Source: an uncultured Victivallales bacterium (GTDB lineage: Bacteria; Verrucomicrobiota; Lentisphaeria; Victivallales; UBA1829). Taken from it: a stretch of DNA of 64,000 nt. Position 1 is the first letter of the stretch. Every line of letters starts with the position of its first letter. The stretch lies in assembly GCA_934644965.1 (NCBI GenBank), contig CAKUDG010000001.1, positions 297,064-361,063 on the forward strand. Direction: 5' to 3'. Below are positions 33,846 through 42,820 of this stretch, in pieces. A model generated the notes under the pieces. The model saw only the letters and a list, made by a program, of their open reading frames with translations. It searched no databases and was not told the DNA's origin. The translations under genes and the position numbers were made by a program.

Positions 33846-34841
33846 TCAGCGGTCCAGTTTGATTTTGAGCGTGACCGGCATCCCCTGACGCAGGGAGCCG
33901 TCCGGATTCTCCACAACAACTCTCAGGCGATAGACCAGATCCGTCCTGAGCGTGGCAGTCTCAACCGTCTTCGGAGTAAACTCGGCGACGGGAGAAATAA
34001 ATCCGATTTTCCCCTTCGCAGCAACGCCCTTCCTGGAATCGGTATACAATTCCACCTCCATGCCGGGATGAATCAGCCCGAGTTCCTTCTCCGAAACATA
34101 AGCTCTCACCCAGACGGGATCATTCAGCGTCAGCGTGAAGACCGTATTTCCCGCCCCCGCGATCACCCCTTCTTCCAGTACCCGGGTCTGAACGATTCCC
34201 TCCGAAGGCGCATACAGATGCGCATCCTTGAGATCGATTTCCCGTGCGTCCAGAAGCGCGCGCGCCGATTCGACCGCGGCTCTGGCCTCTTCAATTTCCT
34301 CTGCACGGTACCCGTTCTTCATCTGTTCGTAACGCGCAAGGGTCAGGTCCAGACGCGCCCTGGCCTGATCGCGTTTGGACAGGGACGCATCAAAATCCTT
34401 TGTCGAAACAATATTTTTCGCAATCAGATCCGAATTTCTCTCATGATCGGAAGCGGCGTCTTTCAGCAGCGCGGTGGTTTCCTCCACCAGAGCCTTCGCC
34501 TGTGCGATCTCCTCCGCGCGGTATCCGTTCTTCAGTTTGTCGTATCTTGCCTGAGCCTGAGCCAGTTCTCCTTTCGCAAGCGCGCACGCGGCTTCAAAGA
34601 CGGCCGGATCCAGCTCCCCCAGAAGCTGGCCCGTTTTGACCGGATCGCCCTCATCCACATACAGCTTCCGGATGCGCCCGGACACACGGAAGCCGAGCGA
34701 TGCCTGACGAATGTCCACATTCCCGTACATCACAAGCTGATGATTCTGCTCCCGGGCTTCTCCGCGTTTGGCGAAATAAAGCATTCCCGCGATCAGTGCG
34801 CACACACACAGCAGAGCAATCAAGAGGATTTTCTTCGGCAT
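33846..34841 (-). CDS. HlyD-family periplasmic adaptor, YbhG-like
   Basis: 331 residues. An N-terminal membrane anchor (about 4-24) is followed by a lipoyl-like half motif (LYVDEGDPVKTGQLLGELD), a long alpha-helical hairpin and the second lipoyl half (LYAPSEGIVQTRVLEEG). The hairpin carries an internal duplication (LKNGYRAEEIAQA and MKNGYRAEEIEEA), typical of YbhG. It links the ABC-2 pump to an outer-membrane exit duct, which is not encoded here. First gene of the ybhGFSR-like operon. Confidence 0.93.
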   Translation of the reverse strand: MPKKILLIALLCVCALIAGMLYFAKRGEAREQNHQLVMYGNVDIRQASLGFRVSGRIRKLYVDEGDPVKTGQLLGELDPAVFEAACALAKGELAQAQARYDKLKNGYRAEEIAQAKALVEETTALLKDAASDHERNSDLIAKNIVSTKDFDASLSKRDQARARLDLTLARYEQMKNGYRAEEIEEARAAVESARALLDAREIDLKDAHLYAPSEGIVQTRVLEEGVIAGAGNTVFTLTLNDPVWVRAYVSEKELGLIHPGMEVELYTDSRKGVAAKGKIGFISPVAEFTPKTVETATLRTDLVYRLRVVVENPDGSLRQGMPVTLKIKLDR

Positions 34842-35274
34842 CGGAAAAAAACAGTCCTTTCCCTTCCCCAGTCATGATTCCCAACCGCAGGATTTTTCAC
34901 TTTCAAAGAAGCGTCCTTTTTCCGTGATCCGGGGGCCGTCATGCGCACGGGGAGGAAGAGAAGGCGCCGCGCGCATAAAATTTCCCGGTTCTCACCCGTC
35001 CTCCGAACGGCGGCGGAGTAACGGCGGAAGAGGAGCCTAAAGGAGAGGGAGTCCCTCCGGAAAAATTTTCCCGCACAAAACTTTTTCAGATTCCTGCAAA
35101 CTTCCGCAAATTCTCCGCTGCAGGGAGGAAGTGCGGCTCAGGGAATGTAATATAGTCCTGCGGATCATTTTATCAAACAGTTTTTTTCAGGACAGATTCA
35201 GAGGATTTTCCCGGCGGATGACTTGAAAAAATGTTTTACAGGAGGCATATTATATCTTCCATCATCATTGGAAC
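34842..35274. other. Divergent region HlyD-like gene / tRNA-Ser
   Basis: 430 bp without a supported gene. It contains GC-rich purine sequence, a TAATATAGT block at 35148-35156 lacking a good -35, and the tRNA-Ser promoter (35223-35251). The promoter of the efflux operon should also lie here but was not identified. Confidence 0.4.
35223..35251 (+). promoter_or_regulatory. tRNA-Ser promoter
   Basis: TTGAAA (35223-35228), 17 bp, CATATT (35246-35251), placing the start about 17 nt before the mature tRNA. Confidence 0.6.
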
Positions 35275-35365
35275 GGAGAGATGGCTGAGCGGTCGAAGGC
35301 GGCGGTCTCGAAAACCGTTGTCCGGTTTTTCCGGACCAGGAGTTCGAATCTCCTTCTCTCCGCCA
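35275..35365 (+). tRNA. tRNA-Ser (CGA)
   Basis: 91 nt including an encoded CCA. The acceptor GGAGAGA (35275-35281) pairs with TCTCTCC (35355-35361), with discriminator G. The anticodon loop within GGTCTCGAAAACC gives CGA. A long variable arm and the T loop GTTCGAATC are present, as expected of a class II tRNA. Confidence 0.96.
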
Positions 35366-35601
35366 ATCATACCTTCTTCCAAAATGTTCAGTTTCATATT
35401 GCCGTCACATCCTCTCATGTCATCTCACATCCCCCGCATCTCACGTTCCGTCATGTTCCGTCACGTTCCGGAGAGCCGGCACTGAGCACAGGCGTTGAGA
35501 TTCCATTTTTCTTTGTTCCACAACAAAGCTCTTTTTTCTCCGCGGCGCCATATGCCCGTTCCTCCATTTCCTTCCGCAAACGGCGGAATAATGAGAAAAG
35601 A

Positions 35602-37698
35602 TCAGAGGATTTCAATCCGTGCCGCGGAGGCTTGGCATCCGCCGTCTGCCGATTCCAAAGCCTCGAAACGGAAGTAACGGGCGGGAATCGGGCTGGAAAA
35701 CACAATGGTCTGCGGAACAGGATTGTTCTGCATGTTGTCGAAGACTCCCTCCGCCACAGGAGTCCGGATCCGGTCCGGGGAATCGCCTGCAAGAATCCGG
35801 TAACGGCGAATCGGCCCCAGACAGGCCCCGCGGAATACGGAAGGGGTGAAAAGGATGCCGCGGATGAGCTGTATTTCACCGATGTCAATGGAAATCCAGT
35901 GAGGATACGGGGCGGATTGCGCCGTCATCCAGATCCGGTCGTCGGCGGAAACGGCATGATCACGGGAATGAGCCTCATCCCACTCACTGTCCGCCCCCAG
36001 GACGCGGCAGTGTTCCAGGACTCTGCCGAAGCGGAGACTGGCTTCCGGGTTGCTCCGGATTTCGGGGAAGGCGTTTTCCCCGCAACCGGGCCGTAGCACG
36101 GAAACGGCCCGGAGAAAAGCGGAATCCCGGATCTGGAAGGGCCCGGTGTACAGAGGGGAGGAAACTGTGGGCCGAGTGCCGTCCAGCGTATAGTGAATGG
36201 AGACCTCATCATTCGGAGCGCTGATGCGGATCGTTCCGTCCGGATCGCGTGAAATGGAAGGCGCGCTCAGGATCGGAGGCTGATAGTATACGGAGAATTC
36301 ACGGATGCAGGGACAGGCAAGCGAACGGGTGATCCGCAGCCGGAGAGCCGGAGTCTCGACCGTTTTCGTGCGCAGAATTTTCCGGAAGGAAATGGTGCTG
36401 TCCTCCAGCAGTTTCTCCCATTCTCCGGAAGAGTTTCTGAAGTCGACGGAAAATGCCTCCACGCGCTGCCCGAGCTGCGTATGTTCCTTCAGAGACACCA
36501 CATTCAGACGACGGATTTCCCCGAGTTCGAAAACGGCTTCACATTCGGTAACACCATCCTCCACCGCCCAGAACGTTTCCGGATTTCCATCCGTCATCCG
36601 GTCCCCGCGGAAGTCCGGAGCGCGTTCGCTGGAGACCGTGACTTCCGCCCCCGCGGCCAGATTATGTTCAAATGTCCGTTTCAGCACCAGATGGAATTCA
36701 TGGAGCCGTTCGGCGTCGGGATCGGCAATCAGTCCGCGGCGGTCGGGAGGGATATTCAGATTCAGGCAGGATCCGCGTCCCACAGAGTGGTAGAAGATCT
36801 CCAGGAGGTGTTCCAGCGAATGCACCAGGGGGTCCTCCTCCGGGTGATAAAACCAGCCGGGGCGAATGGAAACGTCCACTTCCGACGGCCACCAGTGTTT
36901 CCCGTTGACATGTCCGTTCAGAAGACCGCCTCCGGGCTCCTTGCTGTAATCGTTCAATGTTGCCCAGTTCGGAGATCCGGCAAAGCCCTTTTCGTTGCCG
37001 CACCAGCGGATGTCGCGGTATTCTCCCAGATGTCCGAGTATGACGGCTTCCGGAGCCAGTTCATGGATCAGATCCGCAATGCCGGAAAAGTCATATTGCT
37101 GGCGTTTCCCGTTCGGACCTTCTCCGCAGGCGCCGTCAAACCACACGATGAAAATGTCCCTGCCGTTTTCTCCGCCGAAGGCGCCGAGCAGTTCCCTAAG
37201 CTGGGCCAGGTAGAATTCATTGTACGGCTCACCCTGACCGTAGGTCTTTTCGTGGCGGTCCCAGAGGGAGAGATACACCCCAAGCTTCAACCCGTATTTC
37301 CTCGCGGCCGCCGCCAGATCGCCGACCACATCACCACAGCCGCCGCGCCATTTGGAAGACTGGACCGAATGAGTCGTGAAACGGCTGGGCCAGAGGCAGA
37401 AACCGTCATGATGCTTCGCCGTCAGAACAACCCCCTTGAACCCGGCATCGCGCAGAATCCGGCACCACTGTTCACAATTCATTTCCGTCGGCTGAAAGAG
37501 ATCTTCGGATTCGCTTCCGTCGCCCCACTCGCGCCCGGTGAACGTATTGATCCCGAAATGAATAAAGGCATACATCCCCATTTCCTGCCACAGCAGTTGC
37601 TGTCTGCTCGGGACCGCGCCGAAAGGCGCGGGCGCACCCGCGGAATCACGGCTGCCATCAGGACGGGAATCCATATATTCGTCAGCAGAGTATGACAT
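35602..37698 (-). CDS. GH29 alpha-L-fucosidase with chitobiase-C and discoidin-like tail
   Basis: 698 residues from the ATG at 37698, chosen for GGAGGAAG directly upstream; an in-frame start at 37716 is less likely. The catalytic domain begins MGMYAFIHFGINTFTGREWG, then TAKHHDGFCLWPS and FIVWFDGACGEG with Asp188 as candidate nucleophile, all GH29 hallmarks. After the barrel come a small sandwich, a chitobiase-type module (HYTLDGTRPTVSSPLYTGPF) and a C-terminal F5/8 (discoidin)-like domain likely to bind sugar. No signal peptide is evident, so it may act in the cytoplasm or leave by a non-classical route. It would remove L-fucose from host or algal glycans. Confidence 0.93.
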   Translation of the reverse strand: MSYSADEYMDSRPDGSRDSAGAPAPFGAVPSRQQLLWQEMGMYAFIHFGINTFTGREWGDGSESEDLFQPTEMNCEQWCRILRDAGFKGVVLTAKHHDGFCLWPSRFTTHSVQSSKWRGGCGDVVGDLAAAARKYGLKLGVYLSLWDRHEKTYGQGEPYNEFYLAQLRELLGAFGGENGRDIFIVWFDGACGEGPNGKRQQYDFSGIADLIHELAPEAVILGHLGEYRDIRWCGNEKGFAGSPNWATLNDYSKEPGGGLLNGHVNGKHWWPSEVDVSIRPGWFYHPEEDPLVHSLEHLLEIFYHSVGRGSCLNLNIPPDRRGLIADPDAERLHEFHLVLKRTFEHNLAAGAEVTVSSERAPDFRGDRMTDGNPETFWAVEDGVTECEAVFELGEIRRLNVVSLKEHTQLGQRVEAFSVDFRNSSGEWEKLLEDSTISFRKILRTKTVETPALRLRITRSLACPCIREFSVYYQPPILSAPSISRDPDGTIRISAPNDEVSIHYTLDGTRPTVSSPLYTGPFQIRDSAFLRAVSVLRPGCGENAFPEIRSNPEASLRFGRVLEHCRVLGADSEWDEAHSRDHAVSADDRIWMTAQSAPYPHWISIDIGEIQLIRGILFTPSVFRGACLGPIRRYRILAGDSPDRIRTPVAEGVFDNMQNNPVPQTIVFSSPIPARYFRFEALESADGGCQASAARIEIL

Positions 37699-38310
37699 TC
37701 TGCTTCCTCCTGCCAAATATTTTTTTCTTCCGGTTTCTTTTCAATAGCTGTGTCGCTTTCTTCACTCCGCCGACTTGTCGGCTCTTCTCGGATCTGAGAG
37801 AGAAAACGGGGGGCGAAGTAAAGCAGAAAAGAAAAAACAAGTCCGGAAAATACGTTTTTTGTTTATGATGTCAGTACGCATCCGCCTTCTTCCATAAGGA
37901 GCCTAAGGCGTTTTTTCTAAGATAAACTCAGGCGGCAGCCTTTACAAGCCGTTCCCGTGTTTTTCCCCGGCAGGACGCCCCATCTGAATAAGGAAAGAAA
38001 ACGGATTCTCCCGAATTCGCGGAACCTCCTCTTCCCGGCATCTGAGACGGATTTTTAAAACGGACGGACAAAATCCCATCCTTGCATTTTCATAAAACGC
38101 TCCTATATTCGTCCCTCCCCTCAAGACGGCCATCCATGGAACAGCGGATGAAATGAAAGAACAGGATGGCGAATGAAGCAGGAAGAAAAGACGGCTTTTC
38201 CTCTTCCGTGCTGATATTCCGTCAGGAAAGAATGGAAAAGAATTTCATTCCGCCGAAGCTCCGCCGCAGAGAGGAAACAGTAGTCCGCGAAAAAAGGAAA
38301 TGAAGAGAAG
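37699..38310. other. Divergent region fucosidase / DUF3142-like gene
   Basis: About 610 bp without a supported gene. A perfect hairpin or operator-like palindrome, GCCGAC-TT-GTCGGC, lies at 37769-37782. The plus-strand promoter at 38082-38109 would give a ~200-nt leader. Confidence 0.4.
38082..38109 (+). promoter_or_regulatory. Promoter candidate for DUF3142-like/TPR-like pair
   Basis: TTGCAT (38082-38087), 16 bp, TATATT (38104-38109). Predicted start near 38116. Confidence 0.45.
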
Positions 38311-39651
38311 ATGTCTGCAGAATTCGAATACGGGAAACGATCCGAATGCGGAAAACGATCCGAATCGGCGGCACCGTCCGCCGCATTCCGTTTCTTCTGC
38401 TGGAAGCGACGGGAATTCCTCATGCGCCTTGCCGCATGTTTTTCCGGAGCGGCCGTTGTTCTTTTCCCAGTGCACCCTCTCTCCGGAGCGGAAAAAAGCG
38501 CGGTCTATTTCTGGCACAGGGAACGGAATGCCGGAACAGAGGAAATTCTGAGATCCTGTGCGGCTGAATGGCAGATCTACGCTCTGCGCGGAGAATTCCG
38601 CAAAAATGAGGAGGGACGTCTTCTGCGTGCTCCCGCCTCCGTAAGGAGCATTCCCGTGTTTCGGCTGGATGCGGAAGTCTGGAGGGAAGAATTCCCGGAA
38701 AAAGGAGCCGGGAAAAATTCCGGAAATGGCAGCGGCGGGGACGGCAAAGACGGCGGCGGGTCCCGGGGGGAATCGTTTCATCCTCAGAAAACTTTCACGG
38801 AAAGATTTGCAGAGATTCTCAGGGGAGAACAGTCCCCCGAGATCCAGATCGACTGCGACGTTCCCGAATCGCGTCTCAGGGACTATACGGTCTTCCTGAA
38901 GGAACTGCAAGCGGAAGTTCCGGAAAAACATTTTTCCATCACGCTTCTTCCCTGCCATCTGCGTCACAGAGAGGAACTTGAGGAGCTGTTTTCCCTGATT
39001 TCCTTCTATGTCTTACAGCTGCATGCGCTGGAAAGGCCCCCGGATCTTCCTTCAGAATACCGTCTGTTCGACTCCGCGGCGGCGGAAAAGGCGCTCAGAC
39101 AGGCTCTTGACCTGGGCAAGACATTCCGGATGGCGCTCCCGTGCTATGCCTACCGACTGCATTATTCGGAGAGGACAGGCCGCTTTCTGAGGCTCAGCGC
39201 GGAAAACCGCCCGCCCCGGGGAAAAGGGGAAATCATCCGCTTTGCAGTACCGGACTGGGAGGAGCTTCTGCGTTTCCGGAAACGACATTCTGAAATTCCC
39301 GTGATCTGGTTCCGTCTGCCGATGCCGGGCGACCGCCTCTGTCTGGAACTGGAGAACCTGCGGCGCCTGGACGGAGGCACCCCTCCCCGGAAAGAAATCG
39401 AAATCACCTTCCGGAAAACCGGATCCCGAACCGAAATTTTCTGGACCAATCACGGAATTCCGGGAGAGGAACAATATACACAGAGTCTGGGGGGCGGAAA
39501 GGGGGAAGCGTTTTTCTTTCACGGGATTCATCCGGTCTCGCCCACGGTTCCCGGATGCGTCCCGGAAGGCATCCGCGGAATCATCCCCAAACCGGGAGAA
39601 ACACTGAAAACAGGAGAAATACACCAATGGATTCCATCCCCTTCCGATTGA
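38311..39651 (+). CDS. Tat-exported DUF3142-like protein
   Basis: 446 residues. The N-terminus carries a twin-arginine signal: KRREFLMRLAA (Arg33-Arg34), then a hydrophobic stretch ending at LSGAEKS. The ~32-residue n-region is long and includes a six-residue duplication (GKRSEC/GKRSES). The mature domain starts AVYFWHRER and has IQIDCDVPESRLRDYTVFLKEL and ITLLPCHL, the pattern I associate with DUF3142 proteins (a predicted TIM-barrel of unknown activity, possibly glycosidase-like). A Gly/Asp/Lys linker lies near residues 130-155. Its end overlaps the next gene by 25 nt. Tat use suggests folding or cofactor loading before export. Family assignment is by memory of the motif. Confidence 0.78.
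   Translation: MSAEFEYGKRSECGKRSESAAPSAAFRFFCWKRREFLMRLAACFSGAAVVLFPVHPLSGAEKSAVYFWHRERNAGTEEILRSCAAEWQIYALRGEFRKNEEGRLLRAPASVRSIPVFRLDAEVWREEFPEKGAGKNSGNGSGGDGKDGGGSRGESFHPQKTFTERFAEILRGEQSPEIQIDCDVPESRLRDYTVFLKELQAEVPEKHFSITLLPCHLRHREELEELFSLISFYVLQLHALERPPDLPSEYRLFDSAAAEKALRQALDLGKTFRMALPCYAYRLHYSERTGRFLRLSAENRPPRGKGEIIRFAVPDWEELLRFRKRHSEIPVIWFRLPMPGDRLCLELENLRRLDGGTPPRKEIEITFRKTGSRTEIFWTNHGIPGEEQYTQSLGGGKGEAFFFHGIHPVSPTVPGCVPEGIRGIIPKPGETLKTGEIHQWIPSPSD
38331..38366 (+). repeat. 18-bp tandem duplication in the signal-peptide n-region
   Basis: Two near-identical 18-bp units (38331-38348 and 38349-38366, differing at two positions) encode GKRSEC and GKRSES ahead of the Tat motif. Confidence 0.75.
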
Positions 39652-41753
39652 AATTCACTTTGATCACGGCCGTGACCGCCGGACTTTTGTCCGGAGCAGA
39701 GCCCCCTCGGCTTTCCGCCTGCAGCGAAGCTTTTCCTCCCAGCTTTCTGGCTCATCATCAGGGGGAGGCCGCGTTTTCCCCGGATTTGAATCTCCGCTTT
39801 CTTCTGGGCAAACTTGCCCGGCATTATTTTCCCGACTGCATCATGCTGAAAAGTCCGGATTCCGGGCCGCAGCAGACGGATCCCAGGCCAGGACCGGAGG
39901 AAAACGGAACGGAATTCCGGCTTTTCCAGTCCGGATGGGAAGCGCTTCGGCGGGACCCGGAAAACCGTTTCCCGGAGGACTGGAAGCACCTGCTCTCGCT
40001 TCCGGAATCCGAACGGCGTCTCTGCACGGCCAGAACGCTTTATCTGCTGGGGAATCTGCATGCGAAGGAAAACCCCGCCGGAGCCTATGAATGGTATCAG
40101 AAGCTTCGGAAAGCCGTCAACGGAGGCATCCCGGATCCGGAGAATCTGGCAGGCCGGAGTTTCCGCAGCAATTATTTCTACGCTTCGGATCCGGTGGAGC
40201 GCCTGCGTTATCTGGTTCTTGCGGCAGGCTGTGGAAACGATCGTTCCAAGGAACTCCGGGACGAACTCGCAACCATGATGCGCAGATATGATCCGGAAAT
40301 CTTTCTCAGGGATCCGCTGACGGCGGAAGTCGCCATTCTGTTTTATCCGGAACTGATCCGGAAGGGACGGGAAGAAAAGGAAAAACTCGGAAGTCGTCCG
40401 TTTGTCTGCGCCGACTTTCTCGCCGTCCGGGCATTTCAGAACGGGGACTTCGAACTTTGCAGAGAAATCCTTCGAAAAACTGCGGAAGATTCCCCCGTCC
40501 GTCTGTATCTGAAGGCGCGTCTCGCACGGAGAGAAGGGGATTACCGCAAATCGGCCCTTCTGCTCCGGAAATGGCTGGAGCTGGATCGTCGGGGGGGAAT
40601 TCAGGAGGGAAAGGGGTGGAGCACCGGGCGTCTCCCCGCGGAGACGGCGGCCAAAAAGAAGAAGGAGAAAGAGGAAAACAAATCCGGAAGCAAAGAACTG
40701 CCCATCCGTTTCACGCCGTCCGGGAAATATTACGGCATGTTTTTTCCGTGGAAAGGAATTTTCCTGCCGGATGAGGAGGAGGAGGAATGTGAAGTCCCCG
40801 ACAGTCTCATGCTCGATATGCACGAAACCGTGAGAGGGGAACTCGGAGCCCTGCAGTATTCGGAACATCTCTATCAGGAAGCTCTGTACAGTTTTCTGCT
40901 GGGCGGATCATGGAGCGATGCGGCATGGATTGCGGAGGTAAAACTTTGTCTTCCGGAACTTCTGGAATTTGTCGAAGCCCATCGGGACAATCCTCAGATT
41001 CCGTCTCCGATGCGGCGGCGCCTCTGCCATCTTCTCGCGCGCCGTCTGATGCGCGGAAACCGTTTTTCCGAAGCCGCGGCCTATTTCCCGGACAAACTAC
41101 GGGAAATCGCCGGAGAATTTGCCCGTCAGGCGGAACGTGCCGGAGACAGCACCATCTCCGGAGAGGAACGCGCCTTCGCCTGCTTCCGGCTCGGACAACT
41201 CATGCTTCTGCACGACATCGAGCTCTTCGGATATGAACTCCACCCCGATTACTTCATCTGTGAAGGCCGTTACGACTCTTACCCGAGCGCCCAGAAAATC
41301 CCCCCGGAAACAAAAACTCCGGACTCCGGAATTCTTTCCGTTCCCCCGTCTCAGTCTACCTTTCCCCCGTCCTCCCCGTTCCGTCTTTCCCGCTTTCATT
41401 ACCGCATTCGGGAAGCCGGATATTTCCGCAAAGCCGGAGAACTGAGCGGGAATCCGGAATTGCGTTTTCTCTCTCATCTTGCCGGCGGACTCGTTCTGAG
41501 AAACCGGAATCCGGAAGAAGCGGAGCCCTTCTATCACCGTCTGGTACGCATGCGCTTTCCCCGTTATTCATTTGAACTCGACCGTTACCGCTGGATCCCC
41601 TCCCCTCCGGCAAACTGGAAACAGCAAATCGCCTCCTGCCATCCGGAAAACACGGAGGAAGTCCAAACTCTGATCGCCGGGCTTCTGAGCTTCTTCTCCG
41701 ATCCCCCGCAGAAGGAATCGGAAACAAGCAAATCAGAAAAAGGCTCTGACTGA
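39627..41753 (+). CDS. Secreted repeat-rich (TPR-like) partner protein
   Basis: 708 residues from the ATG at 39627 (GGAG at 39613-39616), overlapping the DUF3142-like gene by 25 nt. A signal peptide (about 1-24) ends near LLSGAEPP. The rest is mostly alpha-helical with TPR-like pairs (ARTLYLLGNLHAKENPAGAYEWYQKL, VCADFLAVRAFQNGDFELCREILRK, RLYLKARLARREGDYRKSALLLRKWLEL), a Lys/Glu-rich linker (near 40650-40690) and a Pro/Ser-rich linker (near 41300-41380). I recognise no enzyme motif. The overlap and shared export suggest a complex with the Tat-exported partner. A 15-bp inverted repeat follows the gene. Confidence 0.82.
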   Translation: MDSIPFRLKFTLITAVTAGLLSGAEPPRLSACSEAFPPSFLAHHQGEAAFSPDLNLRFLLGKLARHYFPDCIMLKSPDSGPQQTDPRPGPEENGTEFRLFQSGWEALRRDPENRFPEDWKHLLSLPESERRLCTARTLYLLGNLHAKENPAGAYEWYQKLRKAVNGGIPDPENLAGRSFRSNYFYASDPVERLRYLVLAAGCGNDRSKELRDELATMMRRYDPEIFLRDPLTAEVAILFYPELIRKGREEKEKLGSRPFVCADFLAVRAFQNGDFELCREILRKTAEDSPVRLYLKARLARREGDYRKSALLLRKWLELDRRGGIQEGKGWSTGRLPAETAAKKKKEKEENKSGSKELPIRFTPSGKYYGMFFPWKGIFLPDEEEEECEVPDSLMLDMHETVRGELGALQYSEHLYQEALYSFLLGGSWSDAAWIAEVKLCLPELLEFVEAHRDNPQIPSPMRRRLCHLLARRLMRGNRFSEAAAYFPDKLREIAGEFARQAERAGDSTISGEERAFACFRLGQLMLLHDIELFGYELHPDYFICEGRYDSYPSAQKIPPETKTPDSGILSVPPSQSTFPPSSPFRLSRFHYRIREAGYFRKAGELSGNPELRFLSHLAGGLVLRNRNPEEAEPFYHRLVRMRFPRYSFELDRYRWIPSPPANWKQQIASCHPENTEEVQTLIAGLLSFFSDPPQKESETSKSEKGSD

Positions 41754-41787
41754 TTCGCCTGCGCAGGAAAGCTCCTCCCCGCCCCTA

Positions 41788-41832
41788 GGATTCCGTTTTT
41801 TCTGTTTTTTTGAAAAGGAAAAAACGGAATCC
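41788..41832. terminator. 15-bp perfect inverted repeat, probable terminator
   Basis: GGATTCCGTTTTTTC (41788-41802) pairs perfectly with GAAAAAACGGAATCC (41818-41832). T and A tracts inside the arms allow termination on either strand. It lies between the stop at 41753 and the next promoter (-35 at 41846). Confidence 0.6.
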
Positions 41833-41845
41833 AGACGCTTCGCCA

Positions 41846-41874
41846 TTGAAAGGAAGGAATGCCTGTGTTATATT
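41846..41874 (+). promoter_or_regulatory. Promoter of the third prepilin-like gene
   Basis: TTGAAA (41846-41851), 17 bp, TATATT (41869-41874). Transcription start near 41881, about 100 nt before the ATG at 41981. Confidence 0.65.
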
Positions 41875-41980
41875 ATCCACACTGTACAGAAGATATTCCG
41901 GACCAGTGAGATCCGGAGACGGACAGTGAGACGCCTTTCGTCTCGCCCGCTTTATTCATAAAATCAGGAAGGAATTTGCC

Positions 41981-42820
41981 ATGCAGAAAAGAGCCTGGAA
42001 TGCCGACAAAACGGGAAACGGCGTCCGCTCAGGGAAGAGAATCCCGACAAAGCGGAACGTTTTATTTCTACGCCCCTTCACTTTGATTGAACTTCTGGTC
42101 GTCATAGCGGTCATAGCGCTTCTCGCGGCGCTTCTCCTGCCCGCGCTCAACCAGGCGAGGGAAGCGGGAAAGCGGATTCACTGCCTCAACAATCTGAAAC
42201 AGATCGGGCAGCTTCAATACCTATACATCAACGCCTATGACGAATACGTCGTCCCGGAAAGACTCTATCAGACTTATCCCAATGTGATCCGTTATGATGA
42301 AATTCTCGGCAAATTCCTCCCCGGCGGCAGCAAGTCCAAGATTCTCCGATGCGTTTCCGGCGGAGAACGCGACAATTACGCCGGAATCTTCGGCTGCGGA
42401 AGCGCAGGAGGAGGTGATCAAACCACATGGATTTATTCCGACAGTTCCTGGGGCGGAGGACGTGGAGGGGGATTGAAAATATCTTCCGTCTGCTATCCCT
42501 CCAAGAGGCTCTTCCTCTTCGACTCTCCGCGCGACATGTCCGGCTTCAATCCCTATGTCCCCGGCGCCGGAAGCTGTGCCGGACAGATCACCAATTCCAG
42601 GCTTTCCAATCAGATTGCAGGCGTCAATATCCCGGAATGGAACGACTTCAACAAAAAAGACTTCTACAGCGGAAGACACGCTCTCTTCGTCAATGTCGTT
42701 TTCTATGACGGCCATGCCCAGTGTTTCCCATCCCTCGTCGTCAGTCGGCATTTTTACCTGAGATCCTCCGGGGGCATCTCCAATTCCGAAAACATGTTCT
42801 CCAATCCGACTCAGCGATGA
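41981..42820 (+). CDS. Prepilin-like protein with H-X9-DG motif
   Basis: 279 residues; AAGGA about 10 nt before the ATG supports the start. An unusually long basic n-region (32 residues) precedes RPFTLIELLVVIAVIALLAA with the conserved Glu, then LLLPALNQAREAGKRIHCLNNLKQIG. The C-terminal half is Gly-rich. Near the end, HALFVNVVFYDGHA is an exact H-X9-DG motif, the mark of the large planctomycete/lentisphaeral pseudopilin-like family, whose function is unknown. It has its own promoter and no obvious operon partner, since ~550 bp separate it from the calcium pump gene. Confidence 0.92.
   Translation: MQKRAWNADKTGNGVRSGKRIPTKRNVLFLRPFTLIELLVVIAVIALLAALLLPALNQAREAGKRIHCLNNLKQIGQLQYLYINAYDEYVVPERLYQTYPNVIRYDEILGKFLPGGSKSKILRCVSGGERDNYAGIFGCGSAGGGDQTTWIYSDSSWGGGRGGGLKISSVCYPSKRLFLFDSPRDMSGFNPYVPGAGSCAGQITNSRLSNQIAGVNIPEWNDFNKKDFYSGRHALFVNVVFYDGHAQCFPSLVVSRHFYLRSSGGISNSENMFSNPTQR

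Noticed and set aside
37716..37744. Minus-strand TTGAAA-17-AATATT as fucosidase promoter
   Set aside because: Transcription would start within about a dozen bases of the ATG and cut into the ribosome site, so the true promoter is probably further upstream.
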